Of a DNA stretch of 64,000 bases, positions 47,358-58,984 are shown piece after piece (position 1 is the stretch's first letter; the number at the start of each line of letters is the position of its first letter). The notes under the pieces are model-generated. The model was not told the DNA's origin. It was given only the letters and a program-made list of their open reading frames with translations, and made no database searches. The DNA lies in NCBI GenBank assembly GCA_027559495.1, contig JAMXSV010000016.1, forward strand, positions 124,001 to 188,000. Reading direction: 5' to 3'. Both the position numbers and the translations under genes were made by a program. This stretch comes from Aurifilum marmelostoma. Lineage: Eukaryota > Ascomycota > Sordariomycetes > Diaporthales > Cryphonectriaceae.

Positions 47358-48844
47358 TTAGTATGTATACTCCTTTTGCAACAGTTTGGCGATAGTGTTC
47401 AGCCTAGAGGAAGTCAGCATCATGAGTTAAAGATACAGGCCGAAGGAAAAAGAAAGTCAAAAATAAGGGGTAGGGGGCTTACTGGATGTTACTTGTTCCC
47501 TCGTAGATGGCACCAATCTTGCTGTCCCTCCAGAACTTCTCTGCGACGCCCTCTCTCACGAAACCCATACCTCCCATCCACTCGATGGCGAGGCCGCTTA
47601 CTCGCCCGGCCACTTGGGAGGCATACAGCTTCGCCATGGCGGCGTCCATCACGAAGTCCTCGCCTGCCTCCTTCTTCCTCGATGCGTTGTACACCAAGGC
47701 TCTCGCGGCCTGGATCTCGACATAAGACTGCGCGATCTGGTGCTGCATACCCTGGAACTCGCCGACCAGCTGGCCAAACTGCTTCCGGTCGTTCCAGACG
47801 TACTTGACCGCGTTCTCCCACGCGCCCAGGGCAAGGCCGGTCATCTGTGCAGCAATACCGATGCGACCCTCGTTCAGAAGACCGATGGCGTACTTGTACC
47901 CTTGGCCCTTCTCGCCCAGGAGGTTCTCCTTGGGCACCTCGACGTCGTCAAAGTTGATGACACAGGTGCTGCTGGCCTTGATGCCAAGCTTCTTCTCCTT
48001 CTTGGCGATCGAGAACCCCTTCATGTCCTTCTCGACGATGAAGGCTGTGATCCCCTTGTAGCCCTTGCTGGGATCGAGGTTCGCAAACACGATGAAGAAG
48101 TTGGCCTCCATGGAGTTGGTGATCCACATCTTGCTTCCTGTGATCTTGTACCCATCCGCAGTCTCCGTTGCCTTGGTGGCCAGCGCGAACGCATCACTCC
48201 CGCTTACCGGCTCGCTCAGACAGAAACTGCCGACCGTGCCCGTGGAGAGCTTGGGCAGGAACCTCCTCTGCAGGTCCTTGGAGCCCCACTTCAGGATGGC
48301 GGTGTTGACCAGTGTGTTGTGGACGTCGACCATGACGCTGACCGAAGGATCCACCCGGGCGAGCTCCTCGATGGCCAGAATTGCCGCGGTAAAATTCATG
48401 CCGGCGCCGCCAAACTCCTCGGGAATTTCGATGCCCATGAGGCCCTGCTCAAACAGCTGCTCGACGATGGTCGGGTCCATCTTCTCGGCCTCGTCCATCT
48501 CGCGCACCTTGGGGGCAATCACGTCGGCGGCAAACTTGGAGACGGACTCCTGCATAGCCGACTCGATCTCGGAGAGGTGCGTGATGGGCGTAGGCGGGAT
48601 GTCAGTGATGTCGGAGCGGCGGAGGGGTGTGCTGGATAGACATCTTGCACTGTGGGATTGTGTTCGGAGGGTTTACAATAAGCAAAACTGGTCTCCTTTT
48701 TGATGAATGACGAGGTATATCTCACCTTTGTATGGCTGGTATTCTTTGGACAGGTCGTGTTACCCTTGGAAGCGTTCGCAGACCGCACAAGCCACGTGCG
48801 CTGGCCCGGACAGCTGGGCGCAGTGCTCTCGCGACAGACGACAT
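47358..48844 (-). CDS. ACADSB: Mitochondrial short/branched-chain acyl-CoA dehydrogenase
   Basis: FAD flavoprotein that oxidises short or 2-methyl-branched acyl-CoA in mitochondria (isoleucine/valine and fatty-acid breakdown) and passes electrons to ETF. Exons: 48844-48726, 48649-47483 and 47403-47358, 444 codons with stop. Exon 1 encodes an Arg/Ala-rich presequence (MSSVARALRPAVRASARG). Domain motifs: GLMGIEIPEEFGGAGMNF, the FAD-contacting FCLSEPVSGSDAFAL and MWITNS, then the C-terminal helical domain with QFGQLVGEFQGMQHQIA. The catalytic Glu is in IYEGTSNIQLNTIAK, placed as in SBCAD/SCAD rather than isovaleryl-CoA dehydrogenase. Intron 2 splits that motif right after NIQ. It is divergent from the mitochondrial uS12 gene with a 530-bp shared upstream region. 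Confidence 0.94.
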
Positions 48845-49374
48845 AGCTGACGATGTTTGAAGATCACCAGAAGAGTATAGAATAAAACAGAGCCTCGATC
48901 TATGGAATTATTCGGTACCAGACAGGCAGAAGAGAGATTCGGCTGAGCAACCGTTGTAAATTTAAAATTGTGAGATAGTTATGGGGGAACATAGCGAAAA
49001 GAGAGCAGCTTGAAAGGAAAAGCGACCCATCCCAGAGAATCGAGCCGAGGATAACCACCGCCGCGGTTCCGCAGAGGGGCCACAAGCAGAAGCCCTGTCG
49101 CGGGCGTCATTGGGGAATTCGGGGTCCGGGGAAGGGGCTGCAGCCAGGATTTGTGCCCTTCTGGTGGGAGATGTTTGAGGAGCATGTGAACGTGTGCATG
49201 ACTAAGCGGACTCAAGGTACTCTCGTACCTGGCCAGAGCACGGACCAACAAGAGCCAGCCCAGATCAGATTTCGAGGCGACGCAAGACGCCGCATCAAAC
49301 GAATCAAGCAGTAATTCAGTCTTCGCTGCGGCTGGCACCAGACCAACACCCAGCTTCAGGCCAGACTGTCCAAG
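48845..49374. promoter_or_regulatory. Shared divergent promoter region, ACADSB / MRPS12
   Basis: The start codons of two nuclear genes for mitochondrial proteins face away from each other across 530 bases. A bidirectional promoter is plausible but no specific motif proves joint control. Confidence 0.45.
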
Positions 49375-50057
49375 ATGGCAATGCCAATGCTGAGGCACCT
49401 ACTGGTGCCGTCAATACGGCGGGCCCCGATACCAACTGCAAGAACCGTTACATTCAGACCATCATCATTGCTCAAGCCTTCCGCCATCACATCAACTACC
49501 ACCACCACAACACGCTCCTTCTCCTCGACCCCAGTCCAGAGCGCAACACTCAATCAGGTCCTCAAGGTATGAATGCCCCTTGCCATCATAAAGGTCACTC
49601 ACAAATTCCCATTGTGCCCTTCGATGCCTCTTCCTCCTCATGCAATGAAGCCGCTGACTGACATCTCTCTTCTTTCCCCTACCTACAGGGCTGCCGCAAA
49701 CCTCGACGCGCGCGCCACGCCGTCTCCCCCGCCCTAGCTGGCGGCGCCGACCCCCAGCGCAAGGGCGTCTGCATCAAGGTCGGAATCACCAGGCCCAAGA
49801 AGCCCAACTCAGGCGAGCGCAAGACGGCACGTGTGCGCCTGACCACCGGCAAGACCATCACTGCCTACATCCCTGGCGAGGGTCACAACATTCAGCAGCA
49901 CAGCGTGGTGCTCGTGAGGGGCGGAAGAGCGCAGGATTGTCCTGGTGTGCGGTACAAGCTTGTCAGAGGTGCTCTCGATCTGGGTGGTGTGTCCAACCGA
50001 ACCAACGCGAGGAGCAAGTACGGGACGAAGAAGCCCAAGAAGGCCTCGGTGGGCTAA
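49375..50057 (+). CDS. MRPS12: Mitochondrial ribosomal protein uS12m
   Basis: Small-subunit protein at the decoding centre of the mitochondrial ribosome. Exons: 49375-49566 and 49689-50057, 187 codons with stop. The Ser/Thr/Arg-rich N-terminal 50 residues (RRAPIPTARTVTFRPSS) form the mitochondrial presequence. The uS12 core starts at LNQVLKGCRKPRRARH. It contains the decoding loop region PKKPNSGERKTARVRLTTG and the GEGHNIQQHSVVLVRGGR and DCPGVRYKLVRGALDL signatures. The basic C-terminus is SKYGTKKPKK. The intron lies exactly at the border of presequence and core (after VLK), in phase 0, suggesting presequence acquisition by exon addition (inference). Confidence 0.96.
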
Positions 50058-50472
50058 AGGAGATTGGTCCGAGATGGCATTAGGTGGAGCAAGGCTGGCC
50101 GGCAACAGGCTGCCCATATAGGCGCATGGAGAGTAGAAGAATATATTTGTGCCTTGGGCTACATGGTAATGCAGATGTACATTGAAAAGTGAGACGCAGG
50201 GCAACATGTAACTATGCTGCACAGATGCTAAGATGCTCGATTATGTGTGTGTGTTCACATATATCAGGTCCTTCAAGGACTGCCCCGGATTACCCGAACC
50301 GGCCTCGCAGTCAATTGCCCAGACGCCTTTCGGATCTCCATTTTCCCGTTGCCTTGCCTTCCAGATAATGCATGATTGGAAATGTGCTCATGAGAGAAAT
50401 CTTAAAGAGAAGAAACCACAAAACTGGCGTAGCTTTACTACAACAAACATGCACGCACGCGACCGGGCTGAT
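50058..50472. other. Convergent 3' region
   Basis: Lies between the stops of MRPS12 (+) and the mannosyltransferase gene (-). No gene seen. Confidence 0.6.
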
Positions 50473-52001
50473 TTAATCAGCTTGGTTCTCCCATCCTTCA
50501 GGCTTATCCATGCCATTGAGCTCAAAAAATCTTGAAGTGCCTATTTCTCTTATGATTAGCAGCTGTCATACCGCGAATGAGAGGAGGGAGAAAGGGCAAA
50601 GACATACATGAGTATCCCTTCCAGTCGAAATTGTCCTTGGGGTTGCAGTGGCAGTGGAGCTGCGTTCGAACGTTCTCGCCTGTGGGACAGTGGGTGAAGG
50701 GAACGTGATAGTATGCAATGTCGTTGAAAAAGTGGATCTCTTCCTTCTTGAGCATGAGACCGGCAGCAATCGAGTGCACCGGAGCGTCACCCCAGCGCTC
50801 GTAGAAGAAACCACCGTCCTTGTCCAGAGCCTCAAAGTAGTCGATATACGCCTTGGAGCGCAACCAGTTCAGGTTGCCAATCTCAAAGTTGGACCACTGC
50901 AAGAGGGGGTTAGTATGTCTGCCTGAAAAGCCGGTATTAAGATGAGTTGTTGCACTTACGAAGTGGCAGTGGTTGTACGACTCGCCCCCGTCATCGCTGA
51001 GGAAACCAAGAGAGTTGTCCTTGACGATGTGCTCCGGGTGGTTCTTCATGAACTTCTTGACGCTCTCCCAAAGAGTCGGGATGGTCTCGACGTATTCGTA
51101 AAGGCTGAGGACGAAGCTATACTTCTTGCCCTGCTCGTGCATCAGGCGGAAAGGGTCGTAGTGGACGTCGCAGAAGAGCTCGACGCTCGGCTCAACGCGC
51201 CAGTAGTAGTCGTAGTTCATCATGAGAGGCTGGCGGAAGAAGAATCCGGACTCGAATCGGCACATGTGACGGTAGCTGACGGAGTCGCCGTAGATGATCT
51301 TGCGCTCTCTCATGTCCTCGCGCACCTTCTTGGCCTTTTCCTGGTCGATATGGGCAGGAAAAGACCAGTGCTCCTCGGGAATCTCGCCATAATGCGTCTT
51401 TCCTGACACCAGGGATGATGTCACCTTCTTGAAAGTCGAGTCGAAGGGCTTGTCGTTCAGGAACACCCAGTCATAGTTGTAGCGGCGGTTAAAGCGGTCC
51501 TCGACCTGGCGGATCGATCGCGCGATTTCCCAAACGTCAGAGTTGCGGGCCAGGGTCACAAAGGTCGCGTTCATGCGCGGGCCTGGCGCAATGCTGGTCA
51601 GGTCCTCCCATTGCGGGCTGCCGGGCTGAGTGATGAGAGGGCTTGAACCCAGGTCCTGCTGCTGAGTATCGCCGGTATAGGCTTTGCTCGGAGGCGTATA
51701 CTCTTCCTCCTGTTCCTTGACACTGCCTCCACCTGACCCGCCGTTGCTTGACCCTCCGCTGCTTGTCTTTCCTGTGCCCGGGAACCCGATGGGGCTGTTC
51801 ACGCCGATAGTCTCGTAGGATGAAGAGGAAACAAAATACCACAATGCTACCAGCTGCCCAGACTGTCAGCAGGCAGATACACATTGTGGGGCTGTATGGT
51901 CGATGATCCTGCATGTGCAGCGGCCCGAAAGATAGGTGGGAATGACTTACAAAGAAGGCGATCAGGATGTATCGCACAATGCGTGCGCTACCCGCCGCCA
52001 T
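50473..52001 (-). CDS. KRE2: Golgi alpha-1,2-mannosyltransferase, GT15 KRE2/MNT1 family
   Basis: Type II Golgi enzyme that adds alpha-1,2-mannose to O- and N-glycans of wall mannoproteins. Exons: 52001-51951, 51853-50960, 50896-50608 and 50540-50473, 434 codons with stop. A short cytosolic end is followed by a signal anchor (IVRYILIAFFLVALWYFV) spanning intron 1, and a Gly/Ser-rich stem to about residue 95. The GT15 domain contains YDWVFLNDKPF, HMCRFESGFFFRQP, YYWRVEPSVELFCDVHYDPF and YNHCHFWSNFEIGNLNW. The Glu of that last motif is the nucleophile assigned in Kre2. DGGFFYERWGDAPVHSIAAG follows, and the C-terminus is YSCTSRFFELNG. Whether it is the KRE2, KTR1 or KTR4 orthologue cannot be settled here. 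Confidence 0.94.
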
Positions 52002-54222
52002 GATGAAAGATGTTGATTACCGCAGGGGTAGAAAGAAGCTGCTGAGAAAAGGATCGTTGGGAAGAAATTGTTTGTTCCTTGTAGGAGTCGAAATTGTAGT
52101 CGTAGTAGCCCTGAGTAGCAGCAAATCCGGCGTGCGACCACTTCCACCAATTCCCGTCTGGTCTCGATGTGTGGTTTTCGACGAGGGGCGACAAATCAGC
52201 TGGCAAGACCGTACTCGGTAGACTGCGACTTGTTGGTCACCGCACCATTCTCTGCGGGTCGGTCGGGTGTCACTGCTTCAGGGAAAGTAAGGGAGAAGAG
52301 ATTACGTCGCTGGTCAGAAGAAGAAGAAAAAGGAAAAGGAGAAGAATTAAGATGGGCCAGGCCGTCCCTGGAGTAGGACTGGTTTGTCTGGAGAGGATGG
52401 GGGGGAAAAAAGAGGAAGTTAAACCTGTCTCTGCTGACGGAGTACGAGAGTACACCTGTACACCCACCTGCATGGCCCAGCCCAAGCCGCGTCAACTCTA
52501 GTATCCATCTGCACTAATGCTGCAGGGGTGGCCCGCTGGTAGCCCTAACAGAATCATATATTGCCACTAACCAAAGTCTGCTAGGGGAGCGAGTCGATAA
52601 CTTGATAACACGAGCCCCCTTTTTTTTTCTTTTGAGACAACAGCATCTCGCTCAAATCCATGACATCTCATTTATATACCGGCAGGGCTGGACCGAGTCA
52701 ACCAAGGCTTGGCCTATTCCAGGAGTCCCCTAGATTTTGTGGTCAATCATCGCCTGTGTTTGGTTTCACATCTTGGATCTGCAAAGCGCCTTCGCTTTGT
52801 GCCGGCAACCACATTCCCGAGACGGGCGCAGATAGGCACCATTAGGATTTAAGTGCCCCCAATTGATGGTTCCTTCTGGGCCTGTCTGAGCGGAGAAATA
52901 GCAGCCAGACTAATCGAGGCAATGTCACATGGGCGTGCGTGTCCCACCTGCATTGGTCTTGAGTAGGAGGTTGCACTTAAGTAGCACTCCAGCGGCTTGT
53001 AACTACTGTCGCTACTGCCACTACTTCAGTTTGTTTGTACAATCGTTATGGTTTCCCAACGTCTTCTTGCCTTGCTGGTAAGGCGGGGAAGCTTCAAGGT
53101 ATAATGTCATGTCTCGGTGGTATAATTGCGGACAATATGGTTTGTGTCAATTTGGGTCCCCGCCCCTGGTCAAACCTTCACTGCCCAAAGCAGGCTGGCA
53201 CAAATGTCTGCTAGCCTTTAGGCCTAACATGAATTAAGCCAGCCTGGTAGGGAAATTCTAGATGGTCCGAGCTTAACAAAAATCCAATGCAACCTGACCT
53301 TTTGTCTCATGTCGCCATCCACCTCCATATCACTCGTTGAACTGTCACCTTTTCGCAGGACCAGACCACAGCTTCCAGAGGCAACAAGCTCACTATCGTC
53401 ACAACTCGTGACCATTGCCGCCTGTCTTGACTTGTTGGACAGCACACTCCCTGTTTACTGTCTCTTTTTGTTTTTCCCTTTTTCCTTCATTCTGTTTCAC
53501 TTCCATCTCGCTACCTCCTACGACCTTTGGTCTTGATCTGAGCTGCTGGTCCATCTGCCAAGAGAGGACCTGCTTGTCTCACTTCAACCCGCCCATTCCC
53601 AGTGTCGAGATGATCATGATAGAGCAGATTTGTAAAGGAAACTTGCACCCTGATTCTCTCTAATCTGTAAGTTTCACATTCTCATCAAATACGTCTTGGT
53701 TCCAGAGGCAGTCTCCAGTGCCGCAGTGCTGGGGTGCTGGGATTCTGGTCAGCCATCATGATGATGATGATGCGCTGGACTGGACCTTAGCCATGTGTGC
53801 CCCTCCTCCATTGCCCGCCACCAAACTTGGGAGCCCCCCCCCCCAAGAGCGGGACCCACCTCCGACCGCACCTAACCTAGGCTGCTGTTTTTTGGCCCAT
53901 CGTTTACGTTTGCGCAACTTCAACCAAAATCGACCCAGCTGCGTTGCTCGCTTGGAACCTTCCACTCGAGAGACCGTGACTTGGCTCGAGGCTTTGCCGC
54001 TTCCAGCGAGCATTCCTCTTGTCTATTTTGAAGCGATCTTGACAAGCTTTCTCAGGCGACTTTGGTTGGGTGGGCGCGCGCAGCTGATCACGCTCTTCAA
54101 ACTCAACGACTTTGCTCATTTTTGACATCACTTGGTGTCCTGGCCACTACTGACCGCTGTTCAAGCAGTGTTCGATTCGCTCTATTCCTTGAATCTTAAT
54201 CTCAAAGTCCCGTCCTTTCACA
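52002..54222. other. Divergent intergenic region, KRE2-like / PAT1
   Basis: About 2.2 kb with no convincing gene. It includes an A/G-rich tract (52315-52360), an 11-C run around 53834-53844 and an (ATG)n stretch at 53757-53771. A GTAAGT ... CAG pair around 53668-53709 could be a 5' UTR intron of PAT1. The final 200 bases are TTC-rich leader. Confidence 0.5.
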
Positions 54223-56825
54223 ATGTCCTTCTTCGGCTTCGACACGTCGGGCCATAACAGGGCGGCACCTGGGTTCTCTCAGGGCAACGATCCCTTCGCT
54301 GGCCTCGGTCAACAGGAAACCGGCGGGGACACCGTCGACTTCGAAGATACATACGATGGTCTGGGTGATCAGCTCGAGGAAGCTGGTGACGAGCTTAATG
54401 ATGACACTTTTGGCGGCGATGCCGGTCCGGCCGGCGGCGCTGTCGGCAAGGACTTCGACTTCTTCGGCCGGACCGCTCAGGTCTCTGGTGCCATCGACGA
54501 GGAACACCTTCTGTACAGCCGCAACAACCCTGCTTCCAGGGCCGCCCCCGCTCCTCCGGCTCAGGCCCAACCTATGGCACCCTACGGATACGCCCAGCCA
54601 GCTTATAGACCTGTGCGTACGGGTTACGAGAAATACGAGGCGCAGAATGCCAGCATGGACCTGCAGGTGGACCCTACTCTCTGGGGTGTGGCTCCTCCCA
54701 AGCAGCCCTCGCCCGCACCTGCCCAGGCTGCTCCGGCTTCCGCTCCAGCTGCTGGCCGCAAGGTCATGAGCTTGGAAGAGGTCGAGGCGGCGATGAGGGC
54801 GGAGGCGCAGGCCAAGAAACAAGCCGCTGCGCAGGGTCCTGCCCAGCAGCCGCTGCAGCAGCAACCTCAGATGCAATATCCAGGCCAGGGAGGCTTCGAG
54901 CAAAACGATTTCTACGCCCATCCCAACCGTATCGAGCAGCACCACGCCCATGTCGCCGATCAGCAACAGGCTAACCAGGCTCCTCAGTATCCTGGCCCTG
55001 GCCATCCAGTGCAGATACTCCAGCGACCTCAGTCCAAGTCTCAGCAGTCTCAGCCGTCCGTGTCGAACGCCCCGAGCCCCATGGTCCAGCAGCGTCAACA
55101 GATACCTCAGCAGATCCAACCTACGCAGATCCTGCAGAACCCTAACCGCATGTCTGCCGACGCCGCTCGCATGGGGCCTCAAGGTTACCCGACGCATCCT
55201 ACTCATCAGGCTCAGGCGTCCCTCGGCCATCAGCCTATCATCACCCACCCAGCACAGCTGGCTCAACTCTCTGATACCGAGAAGGCCGCTTATCTTGAGC
55301 AGGAGGCACGAAGGGCCAAGCGCAACCACAAGATCTTTCTCTTGTCCCGTGACAACGGCATCATGACGCCCCACGACAAGAACTTCATCACCCGCATCCA
55401 GCTTCAGCAGCTTGTTGCGGCAACAGGCAACCCAGCGGACCACGGCACCGACGAGGCTCTCGCAGAAGATTTCTACTACCAGGTCCACAATCAGATCCGC
55501 GGTGGTCAGCGTCAGAACCCCAGCCAGCCGCTGAACAATTTCGCGCAGACGTACCTGTACCAGACCGGTAACCGGCAAGGTGGCAACCGTCGACACCGCG
55601 GTGGTCCCGAGAACCACATGCAGCGCATGGAGCAGCAGGTTCAGCGGGCCGTGGAGGCGGCCAAGAATAAGCCCAAGAACTCTCAGCTTGTCATTGAGGG
55701 TAGTCTTGGAAAGATCTCTTTCAGCAACGCTAAGACTCCAAAGCCGCTCCTGAACATCAAGCGAACTGAGAGCAGCGGTGATGCAAACCGCCAGCCCACC
55801 CCGCATAAATCACACAGTCCCGGCTCTGGCTTCAACAAGAAGGCAGTGCTCGCCGATGTGGAGAAGGTTTATGACACGCTGATGAAGCTGGAGGATCATG
55901 AGCGCTTGATGCCTCCACCCGTGACTGATGAGGGCAATACTGAGCTGATTGAGCAGCATGTTGCTTGGCAGGAGACGAGCCAGAAGCTCAACGAGAGGCT
56001 CTGGCGCGAGCTCAAGATCCACGAGCCGGTCCCCGCCGGAGCTGCCATTCATCCCTTCATTGCGATGCTAGAGACCGCCAAGGGCAAGAAGGCTTTGACC
56101 CGCGTCTTCCGACATGTCAACCTCGAGCAGCGCACTACCATTTTGACTATCATCATTGTGAATCTCGACAAGTTCGATGTTGTCCGACGTGGCTCCGTCA
56201 CTGATGGGCACATTAACCTCGACGCTAAGCTCCGCGAGGACATTGAGCTCTTCAGCGTCGCCGTGTGCAACACACTGTTCGTCTTTATGGGAGAGCTAGG
56301 TCTCGACATGATCACAGGAATACTGGGTCTCTTTTGCTCCGAAGTCAACGTGGACCTCGTCGCCAGGACCCGCGTCGGTGTCAGCTTCTTGACCATGATC
56401 CTCAGTCGTGCAGAGATCATGATCCAGACGGCCGGCGGTAGAGATGCTATCCGGGTCCAGGATGGTGGTGCATGGTAAGTGCTCAAGGATCCCCTGGTTG
56501 ATGCGCGCCGCCTTACTGACAGATTCATCAATATAGGGAGCGCAACTATTCCAACTTCTTCAACCAGCTAGAGCCAACGCTCCCACACGTCTTCCCCGGC
56601 ACACCCGCCTCGGGCGAGGATGGCTACGTTTGGCAGCTTCTAGCAGCCCTCGGTATCGGAGCCAACGCGGAGCAGCAGCAGCGCCTTGTCGTCGCCGTCA
56701 AGGATCGTGTGCTCGGAACCGTTGAAGTCGCGAAGACTCTGCCGCAGGACCTTGCAGTACAGCGCCTTGCTAATGTCAACCTGTTCATGCAGGCCATCGG
56801 CCTCGACGTGTCACTTCTGGGGTAG
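54223..56825 (+). CDS. PAT1: mRNA decapping activator Pat1
   Basis: P-body scaffold that joins the Lsm1-7 ring, Dhh1 and the decapping enzyme and promotes 5'-3' mRNA decay. Exons: 54223-56474 and 56537-56825, 847 codons with stop. The N-terminus starts MSFFGFDT and has the FDTSGHNRAAPGF and acidic FEDTYDGLGDQLEEA segments expected to contact Dhh1. A long Gln/Pro-rich region follows (residues about 180-360). The conserved C-terminal superhelical domain begins around residue 360 (KRNHKIFLLSRDNGIMTPHD). It contains NHMQRMEQQVQRAVEAAKNK and GKKALTRVFRHVNLEQRTTI and ends LFMQAIGLDVSLLG. The intron interrupts a Trp codon. The 534-codon open frame on the opposite strand is a shadow of this GC-biased gene. 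Confidence 0.96.
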
Positions 56826-57606
56826 CTTACCCTGATTATCTGCCGACAAGGGACGAAACGAATTTCTGCCCGTGTTCTTTCAGGATGAGAAAGCTCAGTA
56901 CGAATCGGTTTGCGTGCTTCTAGAGAGGCACGAGAACCACTTGAACTGGACAACCTCTGGAGGGGAGGTTGACTCTGCACCGACAGCCGCCGCTACAAAC
57001 AGTGCAATGGGCCTGCAGACGATGACGAAAATTTACGAGTTCCGTTCTCTGCGGGAGTGTAACACAGCGGCATGGTCGCAGTGGGAATCTTTGCAGCATC
57101 AGGATTAGATGTTGTTGGGGATGAGCTATGCTCAAGTCCGGTGCGGTAATGTCTATCAAGGACGAGAGGCAGCAGCAGGCTTGGATTGAGTACTTACATA
57201 CCCATGTAGAATAGCGAGAAGCGGGATTTGGGAAACGGTGCTTGTATGGAGAAGCACTATTAACAAAAGGCCAAGATGGATCGTGTTGATGATAGACGAT
57301 CATGATAGATATTCAAGAAAAAATTTGATCTTTTTTTATTGCTGCAGCTTTGTTCCCTTATGACGCTTTTCCGTGATCTTTTTTTTATTTTTCTTTCTCT
57401 CCTTCCCCTAAACAATGGGTATCTGTAAATGGCCATTTTTATTTCCTTTCCCTCTAACCTAGAAGATCTGAACGCCAACTTTATGCACCTGTTCCCTGAG
57501 TTTTTTGTTTTTTGTGTTATCTCTTCATGCAAGCGGGCACAGAACCATCACTGCCCTGCATACCGTAAACCCCGGCGTCAAGATCAGCACTCTTTTTCCT
57601 ATAACA
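56826..57606. other. Convergent 3' region
   Basis: Between the stops of PAT1 (+) and RPC37 (-). T-rich blocks at 57320-57400 fit 3' ends. No gene seen. Confidence 0.55.
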
Positions 57607-58984
57607 TCATGAATCATTCTTCGTGGCGCTCGACGAAGGCCCGGCCCGGTCGGTATCATTGGCTGTGGTGGATGGTCTCTTACCCCGTCGCGGCGCGGTC
57701 GTCGCCTTCGTGCGCGTAGCCGGCCTGTTGCTCGCATCGGCCGCCTTGCCCTTGCCCTTTGCGTTGGCGGCGGACGAGGGCCCCGACGGCTCGTCATCCG
57801 AGATCTCCACCTTGACCGGCCTCTCCTTGACGATGCCGCTCGTCTTCTCCAGCATCCCGTCCTCGTCCATGCCCGTCCTCAGCGCGGCGACCTGCTCGGC
57901 CAGCTCGGCGAGCCCGTGCTCATTCACCACCTCGACCTCGTCCTCGGGCTGTTTCCCCGCGGACACGGCCCTGCCCTGAGACGAGCCCTGCAGGTACAGG
58001 GTCTCCTCGCTCACGGCCCAGCTGTCCATGGCCTCCTCGTGCACGTAGCGCATGCGCCGCCAGGATTCGGTCTGCACCTTCCTGAGCCGGTCCGCCATCG
58101 TCTCCTGCATGATCTCCTCGTCGCCGTCTTTGGTCTGCTTGATTGTCATGTGAATGGCGCGGGCGGCCTCTTTTGTCGCCCCCCGCTGCGCCGGCCGCGC
58201 CGGCACCGCGGGCCAGGCGTTCCTGCTCGGTCGTGGCGTCGATGTGGTGAAGCTGAGGGCGGAGGTGGACGAGGGACGAGGCGGGGGTGAGGTGGAGATT
58301 GCCTGGGAGGAGAAGAAAGAAGAATCATGTCAGCCAGCGCTCAGAGGGAAGACGGGGGAAAGGAGATGAAAAGCAAGGAGAAGAGAGGGCTAGAAACGTA
58401 CTTCCGGCAAAGACGCCGACCATGTACTTGCTCTCAGAGCTCACGTCAGGCGTCTGCCCGCCCAGAGTCTGCGTCCGCAGCACAAAGTCCCTCCGCAGGG
58501 CCTCGCCCCAGTCCATGCCCATATCCAATATCTCATCGCCGCGTCCTCCGCCCGCTGCCCCGCCGGCCCTCACCCTCGGCGGCGGAGCACCCACGCCGAA
58601 CCCCCCCGCGAGGCCATGGCTCCCGCCCTTTTTGGCCTCCGTGCTCTTGTGCAGGTTGGTGCCCCAGTTGAGGCCCTTGGAGCGGTCGTAGGCGGTGTTG
58701 TAGTCGATGGGGAAATCGAGCTCGACCATGCCCGTGGTGGGCTTGACGCGCAGCTCCATGGGGGCGCGGGCGGGCTTCTTGCCGTCCGTCTTGTTGGGGT
58801 GCTCGAGGATCAGGACGCGGCGGTTGGCGGGGAGCGGAGGGCCGAGGAGGATGCTGAAGGTGCCGACGATGGGATCGTCTTCGTCGTCGCCGCCGCCGAC
58901 GCTGCTGCTACTGCTGCCATTCATGGTGGTGTGGGACGAGGGCGGCGCAAGGGCTGGGTCGATCAGCATAGGGTCGACGTTCAT
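57607..58984 (-). CDS. RPC37: RNA polymerase III subunit Rpc37 (RPC5), with one frameshift
   Basis: Subunit of the TFIIF-like Rpc37-Rpc53 pair of RNA polymerase III, acting in initiation, termination and reinitiation. Exons: 58984-58402 and 58302-57607. The family core is clear: an acidic DDEDDPIVGTF entry, RRVLILEHPNKTDG, MELRVKPTTGMVELDFPID and YDRSKGLNWGTNLHKS. Then come MVGVFAG, split by the intron, and NLHLTPASSLVHLRPQLHHID. A Lys/Ser/Ala-rich tail ends the protein. A run of six C at 58179-58184 (plus strand) shifts the frame before TKEAARAIHMTIKQ. Removing one base gives exactly 426 codons with stop (425 residues). The frame is open upstream to 59062, but the ATG at 58984 gives the usual N-terminus. 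Confidence 0.88.

Noticed and set aside
54202..55806. 534-codon open frame on the minus strand opposite PAT1
   Set aside because: It mirrors the GC-biased codon use of PAT1, shows a Leu/Arg-rich composition and no conserved motif; PAT1 itself is certain.
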